Below are positions 4,911 to 5,944 of a DNA stretch of 5,944 nucleotides, piece after piece. This DNA comes from JAGYLJ01 sp034661035 (GTDB taxonomy: Bacteria; Patescibacteriota; Minisyncoccia; Phycocordibacterales; UBA12079). The notes beneath the pieces were generated by a model. The model was not told the DNA's origin. It did not search any database and saw only the letters and a program-made list of their open reading frames with translations. The stretch is taken from the NCBI GenBank assembly GCA_034661035.1, contig JAYEKM010000002.1, positions 1 to 5,944 on the forward strand, written 5' to 3'. The position numbers and the translations under genes were made by a program. Positions within the stretch are counted from its first letter, which is position 1, and every line of letters starts with the position of its first letter.

Positions 4911-5417
4911 ACTAAATATATATTTTATATCTGAATAAAATGGGATAGATTCTATTTTGTATATCTTAACTATAAAAAACCATATAGCTACGACGAAAAT
5001 TGTTGAAGTGAAGTGCCAGAGTATCCAGTGGGTTGTTGGAAAATAGGTCTTGTCAACAATTAGGATTAGAAAAACTATCCTCAGGATGTTAAGAGAGAAT
5101 AGTATTACTATTGCAGTTACTAGAGAGAGTAATCGTTTTTTTAGTTTAACTTCTGCTGTTGAGAAGATTAAAATGAACATTAAATAAAATGCGGCTCCAG
5201 CGACGCAAGCAGGAACTATCTCTATGATTGCTCCTTTTATTAGAATTAAATTTCCGGCAGTTATTGTTCTTGTGAAAAGAGATACTATTGCTCCGACGGA
5301 TTGAATAGTTATTGGAGTTAGAATTTTATAGAATATATAAATATTCCCCATACCTGCAAGAAGGAGTAAAAAATATCTAATAAACAAATCTAGAATCCTT
5401 CTTGATTGTTTTTCCAT
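4866..5417 (-). CDS. Archaeosortase/exosortase-family transpeptidase
   Basis: 183 residues, multi-spanning membrane protein. Archaeosortases cut surface proteins near a C-terminal membrane helix and transfer them to a membrane lipid. The catalytic residues can be lined up: Cys71 in VPACVAG, Arg113 in NILRIVFL, and His135 in WHFTSTIFV (His130 is nearby), in the order and inside the helices expected of the family. Hydrophobic segments lie at about 11-31, 52-86, 97-121 and 134-152. The tail (171-183) is almost all Lys/Arg and cytosolic. Some annotation pipelines use the name pacearchaeosortase for such enzymes in this lineage; I cannot confirm membership here. The start at 5417 is fixed by an in-frame stop five codons upstream; no Shine-Dalgarno site is seen. 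It lies 32 bases behind a likely substrate gene on the same strand. Confidence 0.82.
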   Translation of the reverse strand: MEKQSRRILDLFIRYFLLLLAGMGNIYIFYKILTPITIQSVGAIVSLFTRTITAGNLILIKGAIIEIVPACVAGAAFYLMFILIFSTAEVKLKKRLLSLVTAIVILFSLNILRIVFLILIVDKTYFPTTHWILWHFTSTIFVVAIWFFIVKIYKIESIPFYSDIKYIFSLRKSGKKSKRKKKN

Positions 5418-5449
5418 GTAACTTGGTGGAATCTACTGTTTAAAAGGTT

Positions 5450-5944
5450 TTAGAACTCCTCTTTTCTCGACCTTCGTGAAATTCGAACAATTAAAACTAA
5501 GAAGATGAGTATGCATAATACTGCAATTCCTGAAACGATGTAGAGTAATTTGTCGTCTATGTTTGCAAAAAATGATTCCTCTTCCTCGATATTTACGGAA
5601 ACTGCCTGGTCATAATTTTCTCCGTCAACGACAGTATTAACTTTAAGTGTTTGGAATCCTCCCTTTGTTGGAATTAATTTTATTAAAACAGTTGCAGTAT
5701 CATCTTCGTCGATTGAAAGTGATTGCGGTTCAATACTTACAAGTTCTGCCCAATTTTCAAATCCAGATGCGGAAATTACAAAGTTGTTATCGTCGCCGTT
5801 GTTTGTAACTGATACAGCAATTATTAACTCTTCTCCAACTTTTGCGTCAGAATCTAGAGATGCGGATATTGATGGTGCTGGTTCTCTGCAAGATAAAATT
5901 TCTAATAAGACTGAGAAATCGTCTCCTTCCTCTTCTGAACTTTC
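5450..5944 (-). CDS. Surface protein with Ig-like domain, C-terminal anchor (partial)
   Basis: This is the last 164 residues of a longer protein; the N-terminus lies beyond the right edge of the window. The visible part starts with an acidic stretch and one Cys (fragment residue 19). A beta-sandwich domain of CARDB/NEW3-like type follows (about 23-120), with typical spacing in PSISASLDSDAKVGEEL, VTNNG and LVSIEPQSLSID. After a short acidic linker come one hydrophobic helix (133-153) and the basic end RISRRSRKEEF. Helix plus arginine cluster at the very C-terminus is the layout of exosortase/archaeosortase substrates, although no PGF-like signature precedes the helix. With the archaeosortase gene 32 bases downstream on the same strand, this is probably its dedicated substrate, possibly a second S-layer or envelope protein. 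A plain membrane-anchored protein is the alternative. Confidence 0.75.
   Translation of the reverse strand, partial: ESSEEEGDDFSVLLEILSCREPAPSISASLDSDAKVGEELIIAVSVTNNGDDNNFVISASGFENWAELVSIEPQSLSIDEDDTATVLIKLIPTKGGFQTLKVNTVVDGENYDQAVSVNIEEEESFFANIDDKLLYIVSGIAVLCILIFLVLIVRISRRSRKEEF

Noticed and set aside
5418..5449. Separate promoter for the archaeosortase gene
   Set aside because: The 32-base gap has no TATA element at a usable distance; co-transcription with the upstream surface-protein gene is simpler.

Overview
The window looks like part of the genome of a small-genome DPANN archaeon, most plausibly of the Pacearchaeota/Woesearchaeota type. The DNA is AT-rich. It encodes an archaeal S-layer protein of the Methanococcus/Thermococcus kind and an archaeosortase-type membrane transpeptidase. 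Archaeal TATA elements lie upstream of the genes, and two small single-pass membrane proteins resemble unnamed families I associate with these lineages. The taxonomic call is inference from family resemblance; there is no rRNA or other marker gene here.

Layout. Positions 1-372 carry no gene. They hold a strong TATA box (166-173) whose expected transcription start is near 195, then a leader of about 178 nt. By hand the leader folds into two structured blocks and ends in a very strong Shine-Dalgarno site. The 819-residue S-layer protein gene (373-2832) follows and ends at a textbook hairpin-plus-T-run terminator (2866-2895). The gap 2833-3133 also holds a perfect 59-bp direct repeat, spaced 88 bp start to start. 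Each copy carries a TATA-like element, and a terminator-like hairpin sits between them. Next come three tightly spaced plus-strand genes: two membrane-anchored proteins of unknown function (3134-3706 and 3720-4424), each with four cysteines in its putative external domain, and a small membrane protein of the Sm_multidrug_ex/COG2426 family (4431-4910).

From the right, a convergent minus-strand pair enters. First is the 3' part of a surface protein with an Ig/CARDB-like domain, a C-terminal membrane helix and an arginine-rich tail (5450 to the window edge). Then comes an archaeosortase-like enzyme (4866-5417), whose 3' end overlaps the plus-strand membrane protein by 45 bp.

Together this is a cell-surface locus: the main S-layer subunit, probable envelope membrane proteins, and an archaeosortase beside a protein with the helix-plus-basic-tail end expected of its substrates. 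The least explained signals are the structured leader of the S-layer mRNA and the duplicated 59-bp promoter-like element. No mobile element, CRISPR array, tRNA or rRNA was seen.
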